Made by a program: the position numbers and the translations under genes
Shown here: piece by piece, positions 43,941-52,891 of the stretch
Numbering within the stretch: position 1 is the first letter of the stretch
Layout: every line of letters starts with the position of its first letter
The notes under the pieces: model-generated
What the model saw: only the letters and a program-made list of their open reading frames with translations
What the model was told of the DNA's origin: nothing
The model's database searches: none
Origin: Serpentinimonas maccroryi
Lineage (GTDB): Bacteria > Pseudomonadota > Gammaproteobacteria > Burkholderiales > Burkholderiaceae_C
Assembly (NCBI RefSeq): GCF_000828915.1
Contig: NZ_AP014569.1
Span: 806,001 to 870,000, forward strand
DNA length: 64,000 bases
Direction: 5' to 3'

Positions 43941-45409
43941 GTGCCGCCCCAGTGCCCCAGCAGGGCGTCGGCCGCCAGCCAGTCGCTAAAGGCAGCCGCA
44001 CCGAAGCCGCCGAAGGCCGCCAGCAGCGCCAGCGCCAGCGCGCACAGCGACAGCCGCTGCGGCAAGGGCGCGCGCGCCTCAAAGGCTTCGGAGGCCGGCA
44101 AAAAAGCCAGTCGCAACACCCGAAATACGTAGGCCGCGCTGAGCAGGGTGCCGCCCAGCAGCCACAGCAACCAGGGCCACTGGTCGGCCAGCAGGGCGGC
44201 TTGCATCATCTGCCACTTGGCGGCAAAACCCAGACTGGGGGGCAGGCCGATCAGGCTCACGCCGGCCAGCGTGAGTGCGGCAAAGGCCAGCGGCTCGCGC
44301 GCCACCGCGCCGCGCAGGCTGGCCAGATCGTCGCGCCCGGCCGACAGCACCAGCACCCCGGCGGCCAAAAACATGGCGGCCTTGGCCAGCCCATGCGCCA
44401 GCAGGTGCAGCACCGTGGCCTCGAGCGCCAGCGCCGCCCCCAAGCCACCCGGCAGCAGCCAGGCCAGCGGCAGGAACAGGTAGCCCACCTGGGCCACGCT
44501 GGAGTAGGCGATGAGCATCTTGATTTTGCGCTGCGTCAGGGCCAGCACCGAACCCCAGACGCTGGCCACCAGCCCCAGCAGCGCCAGCAGCAGCCCGAGC
44601 AGGGCCAAGTCCAGCACCGGGGCCAGCTCCAGCCACAGGCGCAGCAAAATCAGCAGCGACACCTTTAGCACCAGCGCCGACAGCAGCGCGCTCACCGGCG
44701 TGACGGCGTTGCCGTGCGCCGCCGGCAGCCAAAAATGCAGCGGCGCCAGCGCGGTTTTGAGCGCCAGCGCCACCAGCGCCAGCGCCAACGCCAGTTTGGC
44801 GGCCCAAGTGGAGCTGCCGGTTGCGGCCAGGTGTGCCCCGACCGAATCCAACGCCAAGCTGCCCGTGCTGGCGTAGAGCAGCACCACGGCGAGCAGAAAC
44901 AGGTTCGAGGCCAGCAGGGCCGCCAGCAGGTAGCGCAGCGCCGCCGCCAGCGCCGTGCTCTGGCCGGTGAGGGCGGTGAGGCCCACGGCGGCCAGCCCGA
45001 CCAGCTCCAGCGCCACGTAGAGGTTGAACAGGTCGGCCGACAGATAACCGGCGTTCAGGCCTGCCCACAGCATCCAGGCCAAGGGCCAGAAGCGCCGCGC
45101 CAGCTCGGAGCCGTGCGCGAAGTAGGCTTGGGCGTAGAGCAGCACCGCGGCATAGACGAGCAGCGTGAGCACCAGCATGGCTTGCGCCAGCCGGTCGGCG
45201 TGCAGCCCAATCCCCAGCGGCGCCGCCCAGCCGCCTAGGGCAGCGCGCAGCGGCTCGGGGCTGGCGAGCACGCCGACGACCAAGCCCGCCATGACGACGG
45301 TGCCCAACACCTGCAGCGCCGCGCTGGCGCGCTCGGGCAGCGCATACACGCCCAGCCCCACGGCCAGCGGCCACAACACCAACAGGGGCAGCAGCAGGCC
45401 TTCAGTCAT
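43937..45409 (-). CDS. mrpD: Mrp-type Na+/H+ antiporter subunit D (first antiporter-like subunit)
   Basis: 490 residues, about 14 helices. LYVALELVGLAAVGL holds the conserved Glu, ALKTALAPLHFWLPAAHGNA the Lys/His pair, LLIAYSSVAQVGYLFLPLAW the third signature. It follows mrpC with an eight-base overlap, the canonical Mrp order C-D. Inner-membrane ion-translocating subunit. Confidence 0.87.
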   Translation of the reverse strand: MTEGLLLPLLVLWPLAVGLGVYALPERASAALQVLGTVVMAGLVVGVLASPEPLRAALGGWAAPLGIGLHADRLAQAMLVLTLLVYAAVLLYAQAYFAHGSELARRFWPLAWMLWAGLNAGYLSADLFNLYVALELVGLAAVGLTALTGQSTALAAALRYLLAALLASNLFLLAVVLLYASTGSLALDSVGAHLAATGSSTWAAKLALALALVALALKTALAPLHFWLPAAHGNAVTPVSALLSALVLKVSLLILLRLWLELAPVLDLALLGLLLALLGLVASVWGSVLALTQRKIKMLIAYSSVAQVGYLFLPLAWLLPGGLGAALALEATVLHLLAHGLAKAAMFLAAGVLVLSAGRDDLASLRGAVAREPLAFAALTLAGVSLIGLPPSLGFAAKWQMMQAALLADQWPWLLWLLGGTLLSAAYVFRVLRLAFLPASEAFEARAPLPQRLSLCALALALLAAFGGFGAAAFSDWLAADALLGHWGGT

Positions 45410-45782
45410 CGCGCGCAGCGTCCCGGTCTTCGGGCAGTTCGGTCTGACCGGTGAGCTCGAAGTAGCGCCGCGCCAGCCGCACGCCCAGCGCCGTGGCGGC
45501 GATGGCGATCACGATTCCGGTCAGGATCAGCGCCTGCGCCACCGGGTCGGCCACGCCGCTGGGGCCGGGCGGGCGCAGCGCAAGCAGCAGCACAAAGATG
45601 CCGCTGCCCATGACGTTGAAGGCCAGCAGTTTGCGCAAAATCGAGGAAGCCAGCAGCATGCCCAGCAACCCAAACAGCACCAGCGCGCTGCCCGTGGGCA
45701 ACCAGACCGAAACCCCGGCCGACCACAGGCCCGACACCCCTTCCCACCCCGTGCTCAAAGCCGCACCCCAAGCCTCAATCAT
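45402..45782 (-). CDS. mrpC: Mrp-type Na+/H+ antiporter subunit C (NuoK-like)
   Basis: 126 residues, three membrane helices like NuoK: ALVLFGLLGMLLASSILRKL, FNVMGSGIFVLLLAL and ALILTGIVIAIAATALGV, then a short cytoplasmic tail (ELTGQTELPEDRDAARDD). ATG 45782 overlaps the upstream mrpB-type gene by four bases, and the 3' end overlaps mrpD by eight. The LTGIVI signature is typical of MrpC. Confidence 0.87.
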   Translation of the reverse strand: MIEAWGAALSTGWEGVSGLWSAGVSVWLPTGSALVLFGLLGMLLASSILRKLLAFNVMGSGIFVLLLALRPPGPSGVADPVAQALILTGIVIAIAATALGVRLARRYFELTGQTELPEDRDAARDD

Positions 45783-46705
45783 GCCGCCTTGCTCCCGCCG
45801 AACAGCGCCACCAGCGTGGCGGCGATCGAGACCATGAGCGCGGCCTCGATGGTCAGCACCAGCGCCTTGGTCCAGCCGGCCGGGTAGGCCAGCGCCGCCC
45901 CGGCCAATGCCCCGGCCACCACACCGACGAGGATGAACACCGCCAAACCCAGCGCCAGCACGGGCGGCCGCGTGAAGTGCGACTGCGGGTCCAGCGGCAG
46001 GCTGGCAAAGCGCGCCAGCAGCACCGCGCCGGCCAACACCGCGCCGGCCTGAAAGGCGCCGCCGCTGCGGCTCGACCCCGCCCACAGCAGATACACCGCC
46101 ACCAGCAGCGCCAGCGGCACCGTGAGCGCTGCCACCCGCGCCAGCACCGGATCGTGCGGCAGCGGCCGATGGAGCGGGGCCGGCGCCGCCTGCACCGCCA
46201 GCGCAGCCACCAGCAGCACCGCGATTTCGAGCAGCGTGTCGTAGGCGCGAAAAGACAGCAGCACAGCCGTGACCGGGTGCGCGATCTCGGCTTGGGGCAG
46301 GGCCTGCGCCACAGCTTGGGTGGCGGCGCCAGCCAGCGGCTCGATGCCCAGCACGGCCAGCAGCAGCAGGGCGGCGCAAGCCAGCGCCAGCGCCCCGACC
46401 GTCCAACGCGGCCGCGAGCGCTGCGGCCGTGGCCAAGGCAGGCGCGGCTCGGGGGTGCGGGCGCTGCCGATGCGGCGGGATTCAAACTCGCTCGCCGCCA
46501 GCAGCAGCAAGGCCCCGGCCACCCCGGCGCCGATGGCGGCTTCGGCCAGCGCCACATCGGGCGCGCCCAAGCGCACCCAAACCAGCGCCAGCAACAAGCC
46601 AAAGGCGATGAACAGCACGCTGCCGATCTGCACCGAGCGCGCCAGCAGGGCCGCGCCGGCCAGCAGCAGCAAGGCCAAGGCCAGCAGCAGGTCGAGGGCG
46701 TTCAT
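45779..46705 (-). CDS. Mrp subunit: DUF4040 (MrpA C-terminal-like) fused to MnhB domain
   Basis: 308 residues. The first part (MNALDLLLALALLLLAGAALL, VRLGAPDVALAEAAIGAGVA) is the DUF4040/NuoJ-like piece normally near the C-terminus of MrpA. The second part, from FRAYDTLLEIAVLLVAAL, is the MnhB domain with WAGSSRSGGAFQAGAVLA. So the pieces of MrpA are split: its tail is fused to MrpB here, while its antiporter part is at the other end of the operon. Overlaps mrpG and mrpC by four bases each. Confidence 0.8.
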   Translation of the reverse strand: MNALDLLLALALLLLAGAALLARSVQIGSVLFIAFGLLLALVWVRLGAPDVALAEAAIGAGVAGALLLLAASEFESRRIGSARTPEPRLPWPRPQRSRPRWTVGALALACAALLLLAVLGIEPLAGAATQAVAQALPQAEIAHPVTAVLLSFRAYDTLLEIAVLLVAALAVQAAPAPLHRPLPHDPVLARVAALTVPLALLVAVYLLWAGSSRSGGAFQAGAVLAGAVLLARFASLPLDPQSHFTRPPVLALGLAVFILVGVVAGALAGAALAYPAGWTKALVLTIEAALMVSIAATLVALFGGSKAA

Positions 46706-47082
46706 GGGGCGGCTTTGGGGGCTTGAGGCCCAGAATGGGGCGCAGATGCGGGCACCGGCAGCGTGCTGAGGCCGCTGTGGCCATTGTGGCCGTTGCCCGC
46801 TGCGCCTTGCGATTCCAGCAGGCAGCGGCGCGCGATCAAATAGCCCGAAGCCGCGCTGGCGGCCAGCGCCAGCAGCCAGATCAGCCCGATCTGCGCCGCC
46901 GCAGCCCACGATTCGGCGTGCAGCAGCAGCGCCAGGGCGGCCAGCCCGAGCCCGAGGTTGTCGGCCTTGGTGAGGGCGTGGATGCGGCTTAAAGTGTCGG
47001 GCAGGCGCAGCAGGCCGAGCGTGCCGGCGCTGAAAAACAGCGCCGCCAGCGCCAGCAGCAGCCAGGTAAGGGCCTCAAGCAC
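46702..47082 (-). CDS. mrpG: Mrp-type Na+/H+ antiporter subunit G
   Basis: 126 residues from GTG 47082. Three helices with the signature GTLGLLRLPDTLSRIHALTK, followed by ADNLGLGLAALAL and a third helix. The last ~35 residues form a Gly/His/Pro-rich soluble tail (AAGNGHNGHSGL). It overlaps mrpF by eight bases and the next gene by four. Confidence 0.87.
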   Translation of the reverse strand: MLEALTWLLLALAALFFSAGTLGLLRLPDTLSRIHALTKADNLGLGLAALALLLHAESWAAAAQIGLIWLLALAASAASGYLIARRCLLESQGAAGNGHNGHSGLSTLPVPASAPHSGPQAPKAAP

Positions 47083-47359
47083 GGTGCCGCTCCGGGCGCA
47101 GCCGCGCATAAGCCACGGCGGCCAGCAAGCCGAGCAGGGCAAACACCAGCGCCACGTCGCGCAGCGAGGGCCAGCCTTGCAGCGCCGCCAGCGTGAGCAG
47201 CAGCGCCACGCCGGTGCTGCCCAGCAGCTGCGCCGCCAGCAGGCGGTCGGTCAGGCCCGGGCCGCGCAGCACGCGCAACAGTCCGAGTGCTAAGTTGAGC
47301 ACCAGCAGCAGGGCGAACAGGCCAAAGGCCAAGGGCAAGGAGGGCGGCAGGGTTTCCAT
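47075..47359 (-). CDS. mrpF: Mrp-type Na+/H+ antiporter subunit F
   Basis: 94 residues, three helices; LGLLRVLRGPGLTDRLLAAQ is the MrpF signature. I start at ATG 47359, seven bases after the mrpE stop. Confidence 0.87.
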   Translation of the reverse strand: METLPPSLPLAFGLFALLLVLNLALGLLRVLRGPGLTDRLLAAQLLGSTGVALLLTLAALQGWPSLRDVALVFALLGLLAAVAYARLRPERHRA

Positions 47360-47366
47360 GGTGGCT

Positions 47367-47948
47367 TCAGGGCTGTGGCGGCGGTTCGGGCGCGGTGGCG
47401 GGCGCAGGCGCCGATGCATACAAGGCCGCCACCAAGGCTTCCAGCCGGCGCACCTCAGACTCGATCGGCAGGCGGGTGTCGAGCGCGTGCAGCGTCAGGC
47501 GGCCGTCTTCGAGCCGCGCCGCCAAGGTGCCGGGCATCAGGCTGACCAGCAGCGCCAGCAGCACCTGCTGGCCTTCGTCGGGCAGGTGCAACGGCAGCTC
47601 CAGCAGGCCCGGTTGCAGCGGCATGCGCGGGGTGCAGACGCGCCGCGTCACGTCCAGTGCGCCCAGCAGCGATTGCCAAGCAAACACCCCCAGCAGGCGC
47701 GGCAAGGCGCGCCAGCGCAGGCGAGGGCTGGGCAGAAAATCGGTCGGTAGGGTGCAGGCCGGCCCATGCACGTGGCCCGCGACCGCCATGCAGCGCTGCC
47801 TTGCCCACAAAGCCAAGGCCACGGCCAGCGCCCCCAGCAGCCAGCCGTCGGCCCCCGGCCAGACCCCGGGCTGGCGCAACAGCAGCAGCCAGACCCCGGC
47901 CAAGGCCAGTGCCGCTGCCAGCAAGCGCTTGAATACGACCGGTTTCAT
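47367..47948 (-). CDS. mrpE: Mrp-type Na+/H+ antiporter subunit E
   Basis: 193 residues, first gene of the operon. Two N-terminal helices (LLAAALALAGVWLLLL and LLGALAVALALWA), then the MnhE domain with LPLHLPDEGQQVLLALLVSL, TPGTL-like MPGTLAARLEDGRL and the C-terminal LHALDTRLP. The Shine-Dalgarno sequence (GTAGGGGCAGC before ATG 47948) is the 3' arm of a long hairpin that fills the gap to metE. Confidence 0.85.
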   Translation of the reverse strand: MKPVVFKRLLAAALALAGVWLLLLRQPGVWPGADGWLLGALAVALALWARQRCMAVAGHVHGPACTLPTDFLPSPRLRWRALPRLLGVFAWQSLLGALDVTRRVCTPRMPLQPGLLELPLHLPDEGQQVLLALLVSLMPGTLAARLEDGRLTLHALDTRLPIESEVRRLEALVAALYASAPAPATAPEPPPQP

Positions 47949-47949
47949 G

Positions 47950-48006
47950 CTGCCCCTACGAATTTGCACGCGCAGCCCATTGCGCGCAAACGATTGTAGG
48001 GGGCAG
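47950..48006 (-). promoter_or_regulatory. Hairpin sequestering the mrpE ribosome-binding site
   Basis: On the minus strand, CTGCCCCCTAC pairs with GTAGGGGCAG (one bulged C); inside, TTTGC-GCGCA pairs with TGCGC-GT-GCAAA around ATGGGC. The 3' arm holds the AGGGG Shine-Dalgarno of mrpE, ending two bases from its ATG. The structure fills the metE-mrpE gap. It could act as a terminator for metE or as a translational switch for the antiporter operon. Confidence 0.6.
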
Positions 48007-48015
48007 GGGGCCAGT

Positions 48016-50295
48016 TCAGCGGCTGGATTGGCGCAGTTGCTGTGCCGCCTGCACCATGCGTTGCAGGGCTGGCCTGACCTCTGGCCACTGGCGCGTTTTG
48101 AGTCCGCAATCGGGGTTGACCCAAAGGCGTTCGGGCGCGATGCGCTGGGCCGCGCTGCGCAGCAGCGCCACCATGCGCTCGACTTCGGGTTGGTTGGGGG
48201 AGTGGATGTCGTAAACCCCCGGGCCGATGGCGTTGGGGTAGTCGTAGCGCTCGAAGGCTTCGAGCAAATCCAGTGCCGAGCGGGCGGTCTCGATGGTGAT
48301 GACGTCGGCATCGAGGCGGGCAATGTGCTCGATGATGTCATTGAACTCGGCATAGCACATGTGGGTGTGGATCTGCGTGGTATCGCGCACCCCGTTGGCG
48401 CTCAGGCCAAAGCACGCCACTGCCCAATCGAGGTAGGCTGCCTGATCGGCTTTTTTGAGCGGTAGGCCTTCGCGCAGCGCGGGCTCGTCGATTTGGATCA
48501 CCGCAATGCCAGCCTGCTCCAGATCGAGCACCTCGGCGCGCAGCGCCAGCGCCAGCTGTCGGCAGCTGAGCTCGCGCGGCTGGTCGTCGCGCACAAAAGA
48601 CCAGTTGAGCATCGTGACCGGCCCGGTGAGCATGCCTTTCATGGGTTTGTGCGTGAGCGACTGGGCGTAGCGGCTCCAGTGCACCGTCATGGGCAGCCGG
48701 CGCTGCACGTCGCCGTAGAGTATGGGGGGCTTGACGCAGCGCGAGCCGTAGGACTGCACCCAGCCCTGGGTGGTGAAGGCGAAGCCCTCGAGTTGTTCGC
48801 CAAAATACTCCACCATGTCGTTGCGTTCGGCTTCGCCATGCACCAGCACGTCGAGCCCGAGCGCCTCTTGTTCGCGCACGCACAGTGCAATCTCGTCGCG
48901 CATGGCCTGCTCGTAGGCGGCGGCGTCGATCTGACCGCTTTTGAAGCGCTGTCTGGCCTGCCGGATCGCGCCGGTTTGCGGGAAAGAGCCGATGGTGGTG
49001 GTGGGCCACTGGGGCAGTTGCAACACCGCTTGCTGCTGGCGCGCGCGTTCTGCGTAGGGGCTGGGGCGGTGCGCGGGCAAGGCGTTGCTGGCGCGCAGGG
49101 CGGCTTGCACCTCGCTGCGGTGCACCCGCGTGGATTGCGCACGCTCGATCAGCCCGTGCTGGTGCAACTGCAGTTGGTCTGCGACGCTCTGGCGCCCGTG
49201 GTTGAGGGCGCGCGCCAGCAGGTGCAGCTCCTGCAGTTTTTGGCGCGCAAATGAGAGCCAGCCGCGCAGCGATGGATCGAGATTGGGTTCGGCATCCAAG
49301 TCCAGCGGCACGTGCAGCAGTGAGCACGAGGGCGCGATCCAGAGCCGCTCTTGCAGCCGCTGTGCCAGCGGCTCGAGCCAGCCGAGCGCTGCATAAAGGT
49401 CGGTTTTCCAGACGTTGCGGCCGTCGATCACGCCCAGCGAAAGCACCTTGGTGGAGGGCAGCAGGTTGAGCAGGGCGCTCACCTCATCGCGGCCGCGCAC
49501 GGCGTCGATGTGCAAACCCGCCACCGGAAGATTGGCAGCCAGATAGCGGTTGTCGCCCAAGCCCCCAAAATAGCTGGCCAGCAAGATTTGCACGGGTGCG
49601 TTTTTGAGCTGGTGGTAGGCCAGATTGAAGGCGTGCTGCCAGTCGGGGTCGAGGTCTTGCACCAGTATCGGTTCATCGATCTGCACCCACGTGGCGCCCC
49701 ACGCATGCAGGCGCTTGAGCAGTTCGGCATACACCTCGAGCAAGGCGGGCAGCAGCTGCAAGCGATCGCCCCCGCCCCGCATCTTGCCCAGCCACAGGTA
49801 GGTGACGGGGCCAATGAGCACCGGCTTGCCGCGCACGCCCTGGGCCAAGGCTTCGCCCCATTGTTGGCGCAAGCGTCGGTCGTCGAGCTCGAAGCGGGTC
49901 TGGGTGTCAAACTCGGGCACCAGATAGTGGTAGTTGGTGTCGAACCATTTGGTCATTTCGGCAGCTGCAATGGCGCCGCCACAACACGCGGCCCGACCTT
50001 GGCCGCGCGCCAGCCTAAAGTAGTGCTCGAGTTCATCACCCCCAAAACCCTGCGCCCGCTGGGGCAGGTGCCCGAGTGTGAAACTCATGTCGAGCATGTG
50101 GTCGTAGAGCGAAAAATCGCCCACGGGAGCCCAATCGAGCGTGTCTTGCCAAGCCCAATGGCGCTGGCGCAGCGCTTGCGCGCAATCGAGCAGCGCCGCC
50201 GAGTCGGTTTCGGCGCGCCAGTAGGCCTCGAGGGCGAATTTCAGTTCCCGGCGCATACCCATGCGCGGAAAACCCAAGTTGTGGGTGGTAACCAT
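48016..50295 (-). CDS. metE: Cobalamin-independent methionine synthase
   Basis: 759 residues, normal MetE length. N-terminal [20 protein letters not shown]; the catalytic half begins [17 protein letters not shown]. Zinc ligands are visible in HTHMCYAEF (His and Cys) and [10 protein letters not shown] (Cys), with the Glu in the EFxDI region after. It moves a methyl group from 5-methyltetrahydrofolate-triglutamate to homocysteine. Divergent from metR, as in many proteobacteria. Its leader holds two strong hairpins. Confidence 0.95.
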   Translation of the reverse strand: MVTTHNLGFPRMGMRRELKFALEAYWRAETDSAALLDCAQALRQRHWAWQDTLDWAPVGDFSLYDHMLDMSFTLGHLPQRAQGFGGDELEHYFRLARGQGRAACCGGAIAAAEMTKWFDTNYHYLVPEFDTQTRFELDDRRLRQQWGEALAQGVRGKPVLIGPVTYLWLGKMRGGGDRLQLLPALLEVYAELLKRLHAWGATWVQIDEPILVQDLDPDWQHAFNLAYHQLKNAPVQILLASYFGGLGDNRYLAANLPVAGLHIDAVRGRDEVSALLNLLPSTKVLSLGVIDGRNVWKTDLYAALGWLEPLAQRLQERLWIAPSCSLLHVPLDLDAEPNLDPSLRGWLSFARQKLQELHLLARALNHGRQSVADQLQLHQHGLIERAQSTRVHRSEVQAALRASNALPAHRPSPYAERARQQQAVLQLPQWPTTTIGSFPQTGAIRQARQRFKSGQIDAAAYEQAMRDEIALCVREQEALGLDVLVHGEAERNDMVEYFGEQLEGFAFTTQGWVQSYGSRCVKPPILYGDVQRRLPMTVHWSRYAQSLTHKPMKGMLTGPVTMLNWSFVRDDQPRELSCRQLALALRAEVLDLEQAGIAVIQIDEPALREGLPLKKADQAAYLDWAVACFGLSANGVRDTTQIHTHMCYAEFNDIIEHIARLDADVITIETARSALDLLEAFERYDYPNAIGPGVYDIHSPNQPEVERMVALLRSAAQRIAPERLWVNPDCGLKTRQWPEVRPALQRMVQAAQQLRQSSR

Positions 50296-50328
50296 CTCAC
50301 TCCAATGCGGTTGCGATTCAAACGGACG

Positions 50329-50391
50329 CAGCGCCCCCAGCGGGCGCTGTGGCCGGCTTGCAGCAGCGCAAAGCGTTGCTGCGTAAGCCGG
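50329..50391 (-). promoter_or_regulatory. Two tandem hairpins in the metE leader
   Basis: Read toward metE: first CCGGCTT/AAGCCGG enclosing GCAGCA/TGCTGC (50353-50391), then CAGCGCCC-CCAGC... closing with GGGCGCTG (50329-50349), an eight-base perfect stem. The second ends 33 bases before the metE ATG. No poly-T tract follows, and I see no cobalamin box. Possible attenuation or leader-RNA control. Confidence 0.5.
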
Positions 50392-50445
50392 TCAGGCCGA
50401 TGATGCCCTTGACAATGGATGAAGTAAAATGGTCTTATTTCAGAT

Positions 50446-50454
50446 TTCAATGAA
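50446..50454. promoter_or_regulatory. Candidate MetR-type site (TTCAATGAA)
   Basis: A nine-base palindrome in the metE-metR gap, 8 bases before the metR start. MetR sites in E. coli have the form TGAA-N5-TTCA; this one has inverted polarity (TTCA...TGAA), so the assignment is weak. Confidence 0.3.
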
Positions 50455-50462
50455 CATCAATC

Positions 50463-51374
50463 ATGATTGAGCGCACTCATTTGGCGATCTTGCGCGAGGT
50501 GGAGCGCACCGGTTCGCTCACCGCTGCGGCGCAGCGCCTGCACCTGACGCAATCGGCGCTGAGCCACAGCATGCGCAAGCTCGAAGACCGTTTTGGCACA
50601 CCCATTTGGCGGCGCGAAGGTCGGCGCCTGATTCCAACCCAAGCCGGGCAGTACCTGCTGAACCTGGCGCAGCGCTTGCTGCCGCAACTGGAGCACGCCG
50701 AGCAGCGCATGCAGCAGTTTGCGCGCGGTGAGCGCGGCAGCTTGCGGGTGGGCATGGAATGCCATCCCTGCTACCTTTGGCTCATGCAGTACGTGGCCCC
50801 CTACTTGGCGCGCTGGCCCGATGTGGACTTGGATGTCAAGCAAAAATTTGAATTTGGAGGTATCGGGGCCTTGTTTGCGCACGACATCGACGTGCTGGTG
50901 ACGCCCGATCCGCACCACAAGCCGGGGCTGCATTTTGAACCCGTGCACGCCTACGAGCAGGTGTTGGTGCTGGCCCAAGGGCACGCTCTGGCGCAGCAGG
51001 ATCGGGTGCAGCCACAGGAGCTGTCTTCCGAGGTGCTGCTGACCTACCCGGTGCCGCCCGAACGGCTGGATGTGTACAGCCAATTCCTGACGCCGGCTGG
51101 GGTGGCACCACGCTTGCACAAAACGGTGGAAAACACCGAAGTGTTGTTGCAGTTGGTGGCCAGCGGACGCGGTGTGACGGCGCTGCCGCTGTGGGTGGTG
51201 CAAGCGCACCGCGACCGCCTGCCCATCGTCGCCGTGCGGCTGGGTGCTCGGGGCATACAAAAGCACATACACCTAGGTCTGCGCAGCGCAGACCTGGGTG
51301 TGCCGTACGTCAACGACCTGCTGGAACTGGTGCGTCAGGGCTCAACCGCCCCGCCGGGTGCAATGGCGGCTTGA
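50463..51374 (+). CDS. metR: LysR-type regulator MetR
   Basis: 303 residues. Helix-turn-helix MIERTHLAILREVERTGSLT, AAAQRLHLTQSALSHSMRKLE is MetR-like, and the effector domain contains RVGMECHPCYLWLMQYV, a MetR hallmark. Activates metE with homocysteine as co-inducer in known cases. Divergent from metE; ends eight bases before the convergent phytase-like gene. Confidence 0.9.
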   Translation: MIERTHLAILREVERTGSLTAAAQRLHLTQSALSHSMRKLEDRFGTPIWRREGRRLIPTQAGQYLLNLAQRLLPQLEHAEQRMQQFARGERGSLRVGMECHPCYLWLMQYVAPYLARWPDVDLDVKQKFEFGGIGALFAHDIDVLVTPDPHHKPGLHFEPVHAYEQVLVLAQGHALAQQDRVQPQELSSEVLLTYPVPPERLDVYSQFLTPAGVAPRLHKTVENTEVLLQLVASGRGVTALPLWVVQAHRDRLPIVAVRLGARGIQKHIHLGLRSADLGVPYVNDLLELVRQGSTAPPGAMAA

Positions 51375-51382
51375 CCCGTCCT

Positions 51383-52732
51383 TCAGCGCGCCGCCAGCAG
51401 TTCGGCCACGTCGAGCAGCACCAGTTCGTTGTCGTCGGCGCGGTTGGGGTGGCGGCTGCTCGAGAACGGTAGGTTGTTGTCGTTGCCGACCACGATGTGG
51501 CGCGCATCCACCTGATCGACGTTTTCGATCGTGAAGAAGGGGAAGGTCAGCACGCCGTCGTTGAGCGGTACGCGCGCCAGCCGGTTCGGGTCTTGGATGC
51601 GCATCAGGTCGATGAAGCCGATCTTGCGCACAGCGTCGTTGACATTGGCTTCGCTCATCTCGATTTTGTAAACGCGCTTGAAGCGTGCGATGTCGTGGAA
51701 GCAGTCGGCGCGGCGCTGGCCGTCGGGGCAGGCGCGGTCGGCGGTGCCCTCGCCGCTGTCGCGCTCGATTACCAAGGCGGTGGTGGGGCTGATCATGTTG
51801 AAGTCGCCGATGGCGTGGGTGTCGGCCTCGAGGGTGTAGCGCCACTGACGGCCGGTCCAGCGCTCGGTGGCCACGTCGAACTCGAGCACGCGCAAAAAGC
51901 CGCGGCCGTCGCGCTGTTCAAAGGCGCGCGTGCTGGCGTCCCACAGCGGGCTTTCGAGCATGGCAAACAGGCGGCTGCCGTCGGGTGATGACGCCAAGCC
52001 TTCGAAGCCGCGCGAACGGCGCACCTGAAAAGCCACTTCGCCGCCCGGCACGGCGGGGGTGCGCACGTTGGGGTGGTCGGGCGAAATCACGGTGCGGCCA
52101 TCGACCTGGGTTTCGAACACACCCCGCACACGGCCCTGCATATCGACCTTGATCAGGTAGGGGCCGAACTCGTCGCCGATCCAGAAATGCCCGCCAGCGA
52201 TCTGCACGCCCTCGGGGTCGAAGTCGGAGCCGGTCAGGAAACGCTGCGGCGTGCCCTCGTGGATGATGCGAAACGGCACCCGGCGATCGGGGTCGTGCAA
52301 GAACACGGTCTCGAGCCGATCCCAGCGGTTGGTCTGAAAATTGATGCGGTAGCGGCTCAAATGCAGCATGAAGTCGGGCGAATTGGCGCGGTTGCCGGCA
52401 CCGTTGTCGGTCAGCAGCCAGAAGCTGCCGTCGGCGTTGTGCAAAATGCCCGAATGGCCTTGCATGGGTTGGCCTCGAAACGGCACCTGCACCCCGGTGG
52501 GGCGGCCAGCCGAGCGGCCCTCGATGCTGCCGATGGCCTCCACCCGCTGGCCGGTGGTGAACTTGCCAGCGTGTTGCAGGTCGGCGGGCGCCCCAGCAGG
52601 GGCCGGGACGAGCGTGAGCGCGGGCAATATGGCATGCCCTGCCAAGCGGGCCGGAAATTCGGTTTGAGCCAAGGCGGGGGCAGACAGCAGGCCCAGCGAC
52701 AGGGCGGCGGCGGCGCAGAATGACAGTTTCAT
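51383..52732 (-). CDS. Secreted esterase-like / phytase-like beta-propeller protein
   Basis: 449 residues with a signal peptide (MKLSFCAAAALSLGLLSAPA, cleavage near ALAQ). Family features: GSFWLLTDNGAGNRANSPDF, FDPEGVQIAGGHFWIGDEFGP split by short strands, FEGLASSPDGSRLFAMLE and the RIIHEGTP loop. This is the 'esterase-like activity of phytase' group, probably a periplasmic phosphoesterase. Substrate is unknown. It stands apart from the redox genes upstream by about 160 bases. Confidence 0.78.
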   Translation of the reverse strand: MKLSFCAAAALSLGLLSAPALAQTEFPARLAGHAILPALTLVPAPAGAPADLQHAGKFTTGQRVEAIGSIEGRSAGRPTGVQVPFRGQPMQGHSGILHNADGSFWLLTDNGAGNRANSPDFMLHLSRYRINFQTNRWDRLETVFLHDPDRRVPFRIIHEGTPQRFLTGSDFDPEGVQIAGGHFWIGDEFGPYLIKVDMQGRVRGVFETQVDGRTVISPDHPNVRTPAVPGGEVAFQVRRSRGFEGLASSPDGSRLFAMLESPLWDASTRAFEQRDGRGFLRVLEFDVATERWTGRQWRYTLEADTHAIGDFNMISPTTALVIERDSGEGTADRACPDGQRRADCFHDIARFKRVYKIEMSEANVNDAVRKIGFIDLMRIQDPNRLARVPLNDGVLTFPFFTIENVDQVDARHIVVGNDNNLPFSSSRHPNRADDNELVLLDVAELLAAR

Positions 52733-52891
52733 GGGCGGTCGGTGGCTTGGGTGGGTGGGTTTTTCGGGGGGCGAATTGCGGCAGCGCGCGCGGGGTAGCG
52801 CGAGCCGAACGATTCGAAAACCACTGTGCCAGCGGCATATGAAAGCGCCGCGACCGGATGATGAAGCTTGCGTGAAATCGCCGCCAGCCGC

